A stretch of 64,000 bases of DNA. Origin: an uncultured Litoreibacter sp. GTDB taxonomy: Bacteria; Pseudomonadota; Alphaproteobacteria; Rhodobacterales; Rhodobacteraceae. Of this stretch, positions 1 through 8,106 are shown in pieces. The DNA lies in assembly GCA_947494435.1 (NCBI GenBank), contig CANLUY010000001.1, forward strand, positions 1,230,001-1,294,000, given 5' to 3'. Numbering within the stretch: position 1 is the stretch's first letter; each line of letters starts with the position of its first letter. The notes beneath the pieces are model-generated. The model was not told where the DNA came from. It did not search any database and saw only the letters and a list, made by a program, of their open reading frames with translations. Made by a program: the position numbers and the translations under genes.

Positions 1-574
1 GTTTCGCGACATCTCGATAGATTTTGGGAGGTTTGAAGCCGTCGCTTTTACATCGCAGAATGGTGTGCGAGCCTACCAGTACCTTAAAGGGCCAAGCGGC
101 GTGACAGCGTACTGTGTTGGGGACAAGACGGCGGAATTTGCGGCATCGATCGGACTGCACGCAGTTTCGGCCAAAGGTACTGTGGAGGATTTGGATCGCC
201 TGATTTCACAGGCTACAAGTCAAGAGCGAATCCTTCATCTAAGCGGCGCGCATAGGGCAGGAACGCTGCATGATAGTGTGATACGCGTCACAGCATATGA
301 TCAGATCGAAACACAACTGAATGCTGAGGCATGGACGGCACTCGGAGTTTCCGACGACTTGGTCATACCGCTCTTTTCGCCTCGGACCGCGCAATTGATG
401 CAGAAGCAGTTGTACGAATCTGTCAGATCTAGTTTACATGTGGTCTGCCTAAGTGCGTCAGTTGCTGCCCAGCTCGACCCTAAGAAATTTTCGAGTTTGC
501 ATCTATGTGACGGGCCGACAGCTGCTCTTATGCGGGACAAAATGTCTGAGATCTTCCCCGCCCCATCAACTTGA
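1..574 (+). CDS. hemD: Uroporphyrinogen-III synthase (HemD), 5' truncated
   Basis: This is the C-terminal part of uroporphyrinogen-III synthase, the cytosolic enzyme that closes and isomerises hydroxymethylbilane to uroporphyrinogen III in heme, siroheme and cobalamin synthesis. The reading frame is open from base 2 to a TGA at 572-574, so the true start lies upstream of the window. The stretch FTSQNGVRAY (near base 47) is the hallmark segment of the family, where the first domain meets the hinge. The later ILHLSGAHRAG and a Thr/Leu-rich C-terminal half fit the second lobe. The following mitofilin-like and hemY genes are the usual neighbours in alphaproteobacteria, which supports the call. 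The missing N-terminus would be roughly 50 residues by family length. Confidence 0.88.
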   Translation, partial: FRDISIDFGRFEAVAFTSQNGVRAYQYLKGPSGVTAYCVGDKTAEFAASIGLHAVSAKGTVEDLDRLISQATSQERILHLSGAHRAGTLHDSVIRVTAYDQIETQLNAEAWTALGVSDDLVIPLFSPRTAQLMQKQLYESVRSSLHVVCLSASVAAQLDPKKFSSLHLCDGPTAALMRDKMSEIFPAPST

Positions 575-646
575 GGCCAATTGAATTTCCGGGCTATGTT
601 AACGAGCGGTTGGATTATCTGCGACTCGCCGCACGCTCTGTAAAGG

Positions 647-1954
647 ATGTCTAAAGTGGCTAAATCGTCAAAACCTTCGCCACGTAAGAAGACCTCGTCT
701 TCGAAGCAAAAAGCGGCCGTTTCCGATGCCGAAATTGTGGATGACGCAAAAGATGCCGCTGGGAATGTAAAGCCGAGTGCTATCCCTGAGGTAGCGGGTT
801 CTTCAGTAGATGTGCCTGAAGATCATGAGCCGATGGATTCGGAAGTCGACGATGTGGTCGCGAAAGAGCCTTCATCCGAAGCATCTCCGACGGAAGAAAA
901 GACCGTGGTTGTTGAGGACAAGGGCGCAACTGATAGCGCATCGTCGCTTGAGGAAAGTGAGAGTTCCGAGCCTACTACCCAGACTTTAGTCGCGTCAGTG
1001 ACAACGCCCGCGCCTGCAGGCTTATTCCCATCCGTGATCGGCGGTGTCATCGCAGGTGCGCTGGGTTTTGGTGCCGCTATGTTAACTTTTCCTGACGGTT
1101 GGCGGGAGCAAGAGAATGCGGTTGTCACCAATCTACAGTCTCAGGTTGCTGAGCAGAGGGAGAACTTTTCTGACCTAAGTTCTCAGGTAGGTAATCTTGG
1201 CGACCGATTGGATACAGGTCTGGATACGTTGAAGACGCAGATGAGTGAACGTGCTCGTGCGGTGATCGCTGTCAGCGACAGACTCGACCGCCTGAGCGAG
1301 GGCGACGGCATCACAGCCTTGCCTGATGACGTGCAAATTCTGCTCAATGCGCAGAAAGAAAAGATCGCGGCCTTGTCTGAGGAGGTTGCAGGAATGGCTG
1401 CTGCGGCGAAAGCGCAAATGGATGCCGCCGCAGAACAACAAGAAACTGCAGAACAGGCAGAGGCTCGTGTAAAAGCGCGTGCTGCAATGCAGGACATTCG
1501 ATTGGCACTTGTAAGCGGCGCCCCGTTTGCAGAGTCCCTTGAAGATGTCTCATCGGCTGTCGAAGTTCCAGACGGCTTGCAAGCTGTTGCGGAAAATGGC
1601 GTGCCGACGCAAGCCGACATTCAGCAGGCTTATCCTGATGCAGCACGTGCGGCTCTCTCAAAAGGGATTCGAGAAGAAGCAGGTGACGATACGCAAAGCC
1701 GGATTAGTTTGTTTTTCAAAGATCAGCTTGGTGCAAGATCGCTGACGCCTCAGGAAGGCAACTCTGTTGACGCGATCCTGTCGCGAGCGGAGGCCGCCGT
1801 AAAGGCTGAAGACCTTGCTGGGGCGCTTAATGAGATTGAAAATTTGCCAGATGTTGCAAAAGCAGAATTTGCAGACTGGCAAGCAAGCGCGTCAGCGCGG
1901 ATGGCTGCGGTTGATGGTTTCGAAACTGTCTCCAACGCTTTGAACGGGAATTAG
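647..1954 (+). CDS. Mitofilin/Mic60-like inner membrane protein (COG4223 type)
   Basis: A 435-residue protein lying between hemD and hemY, the position held by the bacterial mitofilin (Mic60) relative in alphaproteobacteria. Residues 1-120 are acidic and low in complexity, with Lys/Ser runs at the very start. One membrane segment is visible at about residues 125-148 (Gly/Ala-rich). It is followed by a coiled-coil stretch at about 155-285 rich in Gln, Glu and Ala, then a helical C-terminal domain at about 290-430. That order (cytoplasmic tail, one membrane helix, periplasmic coiled coil, C-terminal mitofilin signature) is the Mic60 layout. The family shapes inner membrane in alphaproteobacteria and mitochondria; a direct role in heme synthesis is not established. 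The ATG at 647 has AAAGG directly before it, closer than usual. hemY starts 10 bases after the stop, so the two are probably co-transcribed. Confidence 0.75.
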   Translation: MSKVAKSSKPSPRKKTSSSKQKAAVSDAEIVDDAKDAAGNVKPSAIPEVAGSSVDVPEDHEPMDSEVDDVVAKEPSSEASPTEEKTVVVEDKGATDSASSLEESESSEPTTQTLVASVTTPAPAGLFPSVIGGVIAGALGFGAAMLTFPDGWREQENAVVTNLQSQVAEQRENFSDLSSQVGNLGDRLDTGLDTLKTQMSERARAVIAVSDRLDRLSEGDGITALPDDVQILLNAQKEKIAALSEEVAGMAAAAKAQMDAAAEQQETAEQAEARVKARAAMQDIRLALVSGAPFAESLEDVSSAVEVPDGLQAVAENGVPTQADIQQAYPDAARAALSKGIREEAGDDTQSRISLFFKDQLGARSLTPQEGNSVDAILSRAEAAVKAEDLAGALNEIENLPDVAKAEFADWQASASARMAAVDGFETVSNALNGN

Positions 1955-1964
1955 GATACACGTT

Positions 1965-3449
1965 ATGCTTTGGTCTTTAGTCAAAATTCTCGTTTTTGTT
2001 GGTGTTATTGTCGCCGCAACATTTGGTGTCATCTCGCTCTTGGAAACCAGCGGCGAAGTCCGTATTTCAGCTGCGAATACTGAGTTTACGCTGACCCCAC
2101 TCGTGGCCCTGATCGGTCTTGCAGCGCTCATGTTTGCTTTTTGGGTGACATTGAAAGTGATCAGCCTGCTGATCGCGGTGTTCCGGTTCCTAAACGGTGA
2201 TGAAACAGCAATTTCGCGATATTTCGACCGCTCCCGTGAGCGCAAGGGTTTTGAAGCACTCGCTGACGGGTTGATGGCATTGGCCTCTGGCGAAAGCCGG
2301 ACAGCAATGGCTAAGGCAGCTAAGGCAGAAAAGTATCTCAAACGCCCTGAACTCACCAATTTGATTACCGCACAAGCCGCAGAACAATCTGGTGATACGC
2401 GCAAGGCGCAAGATGTCTACAAACGGTTACTAACGGACGAGCGGACGCGGTTTGTCGGTGTGCGTGGCATCATGAAGCAGAAATTGGCTGAGGGCGACAC
2501 GGACACAGCGCTCAAATTGGCTGAGAAAGCATTTGCACTGAAGCCAAAGCATGAAGAGACGCAAGACACTCTTCTTCAGCTTCAAGCCGGTTCTGAAGAT
2601 TGGTCAGGTGCACGTAAGACGCTGAACGCGAAATTAAAACATGGGTCCTTGCCACGTGATGTTCACAAACGCCGTGACGCTGTTTTGGCACTGTCTGAAG
2701 TCAAAGACCTAGTGGACGACGACAGCACTATTGAAGTGCGTGAGGCCGCTATCGAAGCCAACCGTCTATCGCCTGAGTTGATCCCTGCTGCGGCACTGGC
2801 CGCGCGATCATACGTGGCCCAAGGCAAGAAACGCTATGCGACCCGCGTACTCAAAAAGGCGTGGGCGACACAGCCGCACCCTGAGTTGGCCGCGGCGTAT
2901 GCAGAGATTGAGCCGGAAGAGACACCGCAAGCGCGCATCAAACGTTTTACAGCGTTGACAGGCGGCACGGCGTCACATCCTGAAAGCAAAATGTTGATGG
3001 CGGAGCTGAATATCGCGGCGGAAGATTTTCCCGCTGCTCGTCGTGCCTTGGGCGATCTTCTCGAAACGCATGAAACAACACGTTCGCTGACGATTATGGC
3101 TGCCATTGAGCGGGGCGAGGGCTCTTCAGATGCGGTCGTACGTGGTTGGCTTGCGAAAGCGCTGACCGCCCCGCGTGGTCCGCAATGGGTTTGCGAGAAT
3201 TGCCAACACGTGCATGGAAGTTGGGAACCGGTATGTGGCAATTGCCAAGGGTTTGACACACTCAGCTGGAAAGAAGCGCCGAAAGCTGAGGTTGTTCCCT
3301 CCGCAGGTGCAGAAATGTTGCCATTGATTGTGGGCGCAATTGAGGATCAGTCTTCTGTCAACATAGATGATGTCGACGTGGGAACGGACGACGTTATCGA
3401 AGCGTCCGCTACAACTGCGTCTGAGGAGAAAGCCACCGAGGCGAAATAA
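1965..3449 (+). CDS. hemY: HemY-like TPR membrane protein with C-terminal zinc ribbon
   Basis: A 494-residue protein of the HemY_N family. Two hydrophobic helices (about residues 3-25 and 45-72) anchor it to the inner membrane. The conserved NGDETAISRYFDRSRERKG-type loop and FEALADGLMALASG follow, and then a long array of TPR-like helices to about residue 390. Near the C-terminus Cys410, Cys413, Cys424 and Cys427 form two CxxC knuckles, a rubredoxin-like zinc ribbon of the kind seen in LapB/YciM. An acidic tail ends the protein. HemY proteins sit next to hemD and are linked to late heme synthesis, but this protein is not the HemY protoporphyrinogen oxidase of Gram-positives. It lies directly behind the mitofilin-like gene and is probably in the same operon. 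Confidence 0.85.
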   Translation: MLWSLVKILVFVGVIVAATFGVISLLETSGEVRISAANTEFTLTPLVALIGLAALMFAFWVTLKVISLLIAVFRFLNGDETAISRYFDRSRERKGFEALADGLMALASGESRTAMAKAAKAEKYLKRPELTNLITAQAAEQSGDTRKAQDVYKRLLTDERTRFVGVRGIMKQKLAEGDTDTALKLAEKAFALKPKHEETQDTLLQLQAGSEDWSGARKTLNAKLKHGSLPRDVHKRRDAVLALSEVKDLVDDDSTIEVREAAIEANRLSPELIPAAALAARSYVAQGKKRYATRVLKKAWATQPHPELAAAYAEIEPEETPQARIKRFTALTGGTASHPESKMLMAELNIAAEDFPAARRALGDLLETHETTRSLTIMAAIERGEGSSDAVVRGWLAKALTAPRGPQWVCENCQHVHGSWEPVCGNCQGFDTLSWKEAPKAEVVPSAGAEMLPLIVGAIEDQSSVNIDDVDVGTDDVIEASATTASEEKATEAK

Positions 3450-3612
3450 CGCTTCTCCAGTCAAACGCTTAATGTTAAAAATCGCGTCGGTGCTGCTGAA
3501 CTTAATTTAGTAAAGTGCATCGTTTGGTTGTTCGCGGGTTGCCGCGAAGTGACGTCAGAAACCGACATTTTGACGGTGGAGGCGTAGGGCAGATGGGTCC
3601 TAGTGGCCCTTA

Positions 3613-3688
3613 GCCTCAATAGCTCAGCTGGTAGAGCAGGTCCTTCGTAAGGACAAGGTCGGGGGTTCGAGTCCCTCTTGAGGCACCA
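3613..3688 (+). tRNA. tRNA-Thr (anticodon CGT)
   Basis: A complete cloverleaf can be folded. The acceptor arms GCCTCAA and TTGAGGC pair fully. The D arm is GCTC/GAGC. The anticodon loop TTCGTAA gives anticodon CGT. The variable loop is 5 nt, and the T arm GGGGG/CCCTC closes a TTCGAGT loop. The discriminator A is followed by an encoded CCA at 3686-3688. The first pair of the anticodon stem (G-A) is a mismatch, which is tolerated. It is a single gene, not part of an rRNA operon. Confidence 0.96.
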
Positions 3689-3939
3689 TTTTCAGCCGCG
3701 GAAATACCTCAACTGAGATGCCAAACCCAAGGTGAACTTGATTGGCCTTAAGCAGAAAAACAGCGGCACTCGTAGTTGAATACAAGAGTTGTGGAGCAGC
3801 GCTATTGTGTTTGTATTGCAAACGATTTGTGTTGCGATTGTTTACAATTTGTTAGTTGACCAGCTCACCGAGCTCATGCGAGTGTGAATTTTTAGTTAAT
3901 GCGCGGATTCTCGCGTACCAACTTTAACGAGGGGAAAGT

Positions 3940-5100
3940 ATGAAAAATCACATTTTTACTAGCGCAATTGCTGCGTTGCTATTTACTGGCGCGGCAGACG
4001 CTTCTCATAACCGCGGTTCGGTTCTTATACCGAGCATCGATGCAAATGGTGTTTTGACCGTCGAAGCTACATCGTTCTGGCGAACATCGTCGGTGGACCG
4101 AGTTCGTAGGGTGACTATTACGCCCCCAGGTGCCTCGGGGACAAATTTCAATATGACGCAGACCACGACCGATACATCGGACACGAGGTTCACGCGCACT
4201 GTGACGACGACTTCCACTACTCTTTCTGGTGGAGCAGGTCTCTATACCATCAGTTGGGGTAGCTGTTGCCGGGTCGCTGGTGCTCAAGGCACTAACAGCG
4301 GTGCTAACATGGGAACAACGTCTACGATCTATTGGGACGGGCAGAGCGCGACCAAACCGATTACATTCGACATCCTGAATATCCAACCGAACGTTCTTCG
4401 CAACGCATCGTATTCCGACAATCTGGACGCGACATCTGACGATGGCGATATGCTCACTTTCGATGACTCCGTTCTTACGACTGGAATCACATCGCAAGCA
4501 CCTGGTTATGCTATTGACGGTACAGGTCAGATTACAATCGATGCGGCCTCGACGGCCGGATATACGGATAATTCCAATTCCAGGAATGTAGGTGCCGACG
4601 TGGCCTTTGCTGGTCAAATTAATGCATCTGATGGGACCCGCCAGACCGGCTCTGTTCAGTTCGACTGGATGTTTGATGGCACAGACAGCGCCACCAATCA
4701 GCCCCCGACTGTACAAGACGTTGTGATCAACGCCACTGCTGGTAGCACGATCAACCAATTGATCACGGCAGACGATCCAAACTCTGGCGATACCGTTACA
4801 TTGAGCTTCCTTGGCTTTACCGGCCCAGGAGGAAGCATTGCTGGTTCGACATTTGTGCCTGGTATGTCAGTCAATCCAGCCGACGGAACGTTCAGCTGGG
4901 ATTCAACTGGATTTGCCGCAGGAACCTATATCGCGACTTTCGGCGCAACAGATGGCAGCTTGACCGATCAAGGTACGCTGACCATCAATCTGACCGACGG
5001 TGGTGGAATGACACCAGTACCGTTGCCGGCGGGCATTGTGCTCCTCGGAACAGCGCTGGTTGGCTTTGGTGTAGCAGGACGTCGTCGTAGAAAAGACTAA
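3940..5100 (+). CDS. Secreted protein with VPLPA-CTERM sorting signal
   Basis: A 386-residue exported protein. The N-terminus has a Sec signal peptide (Lys, then a hydrophobic run, cleavage near AADA/S at about residue 22). The middle has no family I recognise and contains a vicinal Cys pair near residue 110. Residues about 250-350 look like a cadherin/Ig-type beta-sandwich (NQPPTV start, DDPN, NPADGTFSW). The C-terminus carries VPLPAG, a hydrophobic helix and a final RRRRK cluster. This is the VPLPA-CTERM tripartite signal, which by family knowledge is processed by an exosortase-type transpeptidase, so the protein is likely sorted to the outer surface or exopolymer. No exosortase gene is in this window. 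A strong GAGGGGAAAG ribosome site precedes the ATG, and a good terminator follows. Confidence 0.8.
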   Translation: MKNHIFTSAIAALLFTGAADASHNRGSVLIPSIDANGVLTVEATSFWRTSSVDRVRRVTITPPGASGTNFNMTQTTTDTSDTRFTRTVTTTSTTLSGGAGLYTISWGSCCRVAGAQGTNSGANMGTTSTIYWDGQSATKPITFDILNIQPNVLRNASYSDNLDATSDDGDMLTFDDSVLTTGITSQAPGYAIDGTGQITIDAASTAGYTDNSNSRNVGADVAFAGQINASDGTRQTGSVQFDWMFDGTDSATNQPPTVQDVVINATAGSTINQLITADDPNSGDTVTLSFLGFTGPGGSIAGSTFVPGMSVNPADGTFSWDSTGFAAGTYIATFGATDGSLTDQGTLTINLTDGGGMTPVPLPAGIVLLGTALVGFGVAGRRRRKD

Positions 5101-5125
5101 CGCGTCATCGCACGAAAAAATTGGA

Positions 5126-5157
5126 GGGGGTGAATTTCTAATTTGCCCCCTTTTTTT
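5126..5157 (+). terminator. Rho-independent terminator after the VPLPA-CTERM gene
   Basis: GGGGGTGAAT and ATTTGCCCCC form a 10-bp stem (two G-T wobbles) around a 5-nt TTCTA loop, followed by seven T. It lies 25 bases after the stop codon of the gene ending at 5100. Confidence 0.88.
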
Positions 5158-5291
5158 ATTGTCGTCAGCAATGTGATGCTAACGCCTGTCGCGTACCACG
5201 AGCCACCGTTTGATCGTTCTTGCGCTGCTTTGCCTTTGATGATCGACTAGCTTTAACAAATTTCTTTTCCATTATGAGTGAGGCATCGCAC

Positions 5292-7844
5292 ATGTCCCGT
5301 AGCCTGATCACCCCTGTCGCAATTGTTCTCTTGTCCGTTGGCGTAGCGCTCGGGCCGACCGCACGTGTTGAAGCGCGCACCATTACATTGGAAAACTCGC
5401 AGAACTTCTTTGGCGAAGATAATTTTAACTGGCTGTTGTCTCCGGACGTTCTGGCCCCTCAGTCGGGCCAAAGCGATCCTGCAGCACTAGCAATATTATC
5501 AGATCTCATGTCCAAAGATGATCCGCGCGCAGGTCAGGTGCTTAAAAACTACCTAGGGCGTTTTCCAAATGATGCGGCCGCCTTTGATCTGGCTGGCGTC
5601 TACCTGATGGATCAAGGCAACTTTGATGAGGCTATCAGTTCATTCCAGAAAGCGCTGGTTCTTACTCCCTTAAACGGATGGCTGCGCGCCAAGCTCGGTA
5701 TTGCTCTCCTGCGCCGCGAACGATTTGATGTTGCCGAGTCGGAATTGACAAAGTCGCTGGAACTGGAGCCGGAAAACCCACTTGCCCGCCGTGGTTTGGC
5801 GCGTTTGGCTGCGATGCAGGACGATTTGCCGACGGCAATTCTACATTCTGAACGAGCGCTGCGCGCTTTCGGCCTCCCGCGCAATACAGTCAATCAGGCG
5901 CATTTCGATCTTGCTGGTTATTACAGTGCTGTTGGGCGCAATATTGGTGTACTGGATTTGTTGCGCCCCGCTGCTACAAACCCGAATCTGGCTATCCCAG
6001 ACGATGCCCGCATTGAATTGATGGGCCGTTTTCTGGATGCGGCAATGGCTGCAAACCGGCCTAAAGATGCTCGATTTGCCTATGACAGCATGGCCGCTGT
6101 TATTGATACGAGCCACCCGTCAATTATGCTAAGTCAGGCGCGTCTACAACGCCTCGAAAAGGATTACGACGGCTCCTTCGCGACGCTTGAATCCCTTGCG
6201 GCCAGCTTTCCGCAGCTTGAATCCCAGATAGAGCCCGACCGGGCTGTAACGCTCGGAGCTGCGGGGCGACACGACGAGGCGGCTGAGCTTTGGTGGGACA
6301 TTGCCCGGGACAAACCCGAGGGCGAAGATACTGCCTTTTTTAGGGCTGCTCTCGAAGCGCGCATTTCTGCGGGTGCTTCTGATATGGCCATTGAAGAAGT
6401 GACGACCCTTGCTTTGAATGCCGCGGATCGGAGTGACCTCCAGCTGCTTGCAATTGAACTGTTAGGGAAGGCAGGGGCCTCGGACAAAGCGCTTGAGATG
6501 GCACGTGTGATGACAGGCGATCACCCTGACAACGCAGAAGCTTGGCGGATGTTGGGTATCTTGGCCAAGGGCACAGGTGATGATGCGTTGGGCCGTTCCG
6601 CACTGGAAACGTCGCTTGAACTAAACCCCAAAGAGCCAACCACTTGGCTCACCCTCGCGGGTACAATCCACGGCCATGGTTCCTATGTCGGTGCCGGACA
6701 CATCGACAGTTCTGGTCACGACGAGGTTGAGACGCTTCTGAAAGATGCTATCGCTGCCAACCCAACAGCTTCCGAACTCTATGCCGAACTTGGCCTTATG
6801 TATCTCAGCGATGGTCGGCCTGAGGACTCTATTGAAATGTTCGATGCGGCAGTTCTCCACAACCCCGCCCATATGGCAGGGCTGTCCCTTGGTGCGATTG
6901 CGCGCGCTGACATTAGTCAGGAGTTGGATGTGGCTCTGGCCATGATTGACCGGGCCAGTGCTATGGCACCGGATGAGGCCGTAAATCAAGACATCATGGG
7001 CTGGGTTTTGGTGAGGCAGGGCGCACTTCTCGACGGACTTGCGCTGCTGGAACAAGCGGCGTCTTCAGCGCCGGATGATGTGACCATTCAATACCATTTG
7101 GGTGTTGGCTATCAAATGATGGACCAACCTGAACGTGCAAGCCAGCATCTGCTCGCTGCGTTGGCAGGTCCAAACTACAATCATAACGTCACAGATACGC
7201 GCGCTCGTTACTTGGCGCTGAATCCTGGCGATGAAGTTGACGTCCAGGTCAATCGTATTGATGACGGGTTCGAAGGTGAGTCGATTGGAACGATCACAAT
7301 CGCAACATCTGAAGACGGGCTGCGTCTGACCGGTAACCTAGAAGGACTGGAGCCGGGATCCTACGCGTCCCACATTCACGAGTATGCCAATTGTGAGCCG
7401 GGTCCTGGCGGGCCGGGATCATTGGCAGGCGGTCACTATGGCCACCACGGACATCATGGACACGGCATGGCGCCGAAGGAGGGAGATGATCCGCACGCGG
7501 CACACGACATTTCCAACATGACGGATCAGGCGGTGGTGAAGGCTGATCCACACGCGGGGCATGACATGTCTGCTATGAAAAAAGACGATAACAAAGCGGC
7601 ACAGGATCCGCACGCAGGTCATAATATGGCTGCCATGCAACAAGGCCAGAGCATGGAAGATAACCCACTGCCGACGGGCGATCTTGAGAGTTTTGTCTTT
7701 GATGTCTCTGGTACTTCCGCGACGGTGTTTGAAAGTGCCCGACTGACACTTGATGAGGTGCGTGGTCGCACAATCATGTTGCACGTCGGTGCTGATGTGG
7801 AAGGAAAAAGTGGACCTAAAATCGCTTGCGGCATCATCAAATAA
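5292..7844 (+). CDS. Exported TPR protein fused to a Cu/Zn superoxide dismutase-like domain with His/Met-rich insert
   Basis: An 850-residue protein. ATG 5292 is chosen because GTGAGG lies 8 bases upstream; an in-frame TTG (5220) and ATG (5274) lack ribosome sites. A signal peptide covers about residues 1-30 (hydrophobic run, then VEA-R). Residues about 45-640 are TPR-like helical repeats. Residues about 645-850 match SodC landmarks: HIHE with His694 and His696, Cys701 (disulfide partner), GGHY with His715, then near the end LTLDE, His831 in LHVGAD, and Cys846 in the IACG motif. The usual active-site Arg before IACG appears to be Lys here. Between His715 and about residue 790, where the zinc loop would be, there is a His-rich run and three DPHA(A/G)H-xxxM repeats (residues 733, 752, 772) typical of copper-binding sequences. 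It is probably a periplasmic metal-binding or superoxide/copper-handling protein. Catalytic activity is uncertain. Confidence 0.8.
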   Translation: MSRSLITPVAIVLLSVGVALGPTARVEARTITLENSQNFFGEDNFNWLLSPDVLAPQSGQSDPAALAILSDLMSKDDPRAGQVLKNYLGRFPNDAAAFDLAGVYLMDQGNFDEAISSFQKALVLTPLNGWLRAKLGIALLRRERFDVAESELTKSLELEPENPLARRGLARLAAMQDDLPTAILHSERALRAFGLPRNTVNQAHFDLAGYYSAVGRNIGVLDLLRPAATNPNLAIPDDARIELMGRFLDAAMAANRPKDARFAYDSMAAVIDTSHPSIMLSQARLQRLEKDYDGSFATLESLAASFPQLESQIEPDRAVTLGAAGRHDEAAELWWDIARDKPEGEDTAFFRAALEARISAGASDMAIEEVTTLALNAADRSDLQLLAIELLGKAGASDKALEMARVMTGDHPDNAEAWRMLGILAKGTGDDALGRSALETSLELNPKEPTTWLTLAGTIHGHGSYVGAGHIDSSGHDEVETLLKDAIAANPTASELYAELGLMYLSDGRPEDSIEMFDAAVLHNPAHMAGLSLGAIARADISQELDVALAMIDRASAMAPDEAVNQDIMGWVLVRQGALLDGLALLEQAASSAPDDVTIQYHLGVGYQMMDQPERASQHLLAALAGPNYNHNVTDTRARYLALNPGDEVDVQVNRIDDGFEGESIGTITIATSEDGLRLTGNLEGLEPGSYASHIHEYANCEPGPGGPGSLAGGHYGHHGHHGHGMAPKEGDDPHAAHDISNMTDQAVVKADPHAGHDMSAMKKDDNKAAQDPHAGHNMAAMQQGQSMEDNPLPTGDLESFVFDVSGTSATVFESARLTLDEVRGRTIMLHVGADVEGKSGPKIACGIIK

Positions 7845-8106
7845 ACGCCTGCGTCGGTATGGACTGAGCAAGCTGTCAAAGTGCCTTAGTTGATCAGCTC
7901 CTTTACACTTTAGGGAGAAGAGGAAACTTGGGGTCCTCTCACAAAGGTATGGTCGCAAGCAGGAGGATGGCTGGTTCTTGCTTGAGCTCCCCAATGCTTT
8001 TTCGGCATAGCTTGCGTGTTGGTTTGTCTTTCCGAAGGGAATGACTTCACAACCTGACCAACTCTGGCCAGCTGAAATGACGTCTGCCGTATCGCGGCAC
8101 TAGTCC

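Noticed and set aside
3624-3821. Minus-strand ORF ending in GLEPPTLSLRRTCSTS
   Set aside because: Its C-terminal residues are read from the antisense of the tRNA-Thr gene, a common false annotation. No ribosome site or conserved domain supports it.
3979-4758. 259-residue minus-strand ORF opposite the VPLPA-CTERM gene
   Set aside because: The sense gene has a signal peptide, a sorting signal, a good ribosome site and a terminator; the antisense frame has Cys/Arg-rich noise.
5220-5291. Longer N-terminus of the TPR-SodC protein from a TTG start
   Set aside because: The extra residues lack a ribosome site and would hide the signal peptide; ATG 5292 has GTGAGG at good spacing.
7845-8106. Possible gene or terminator in the gap after the TPR-SodC gene
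   Set aside because: Only short antisense frames are open, and no stem followed by a T run is visible; the gap is left unassigned.
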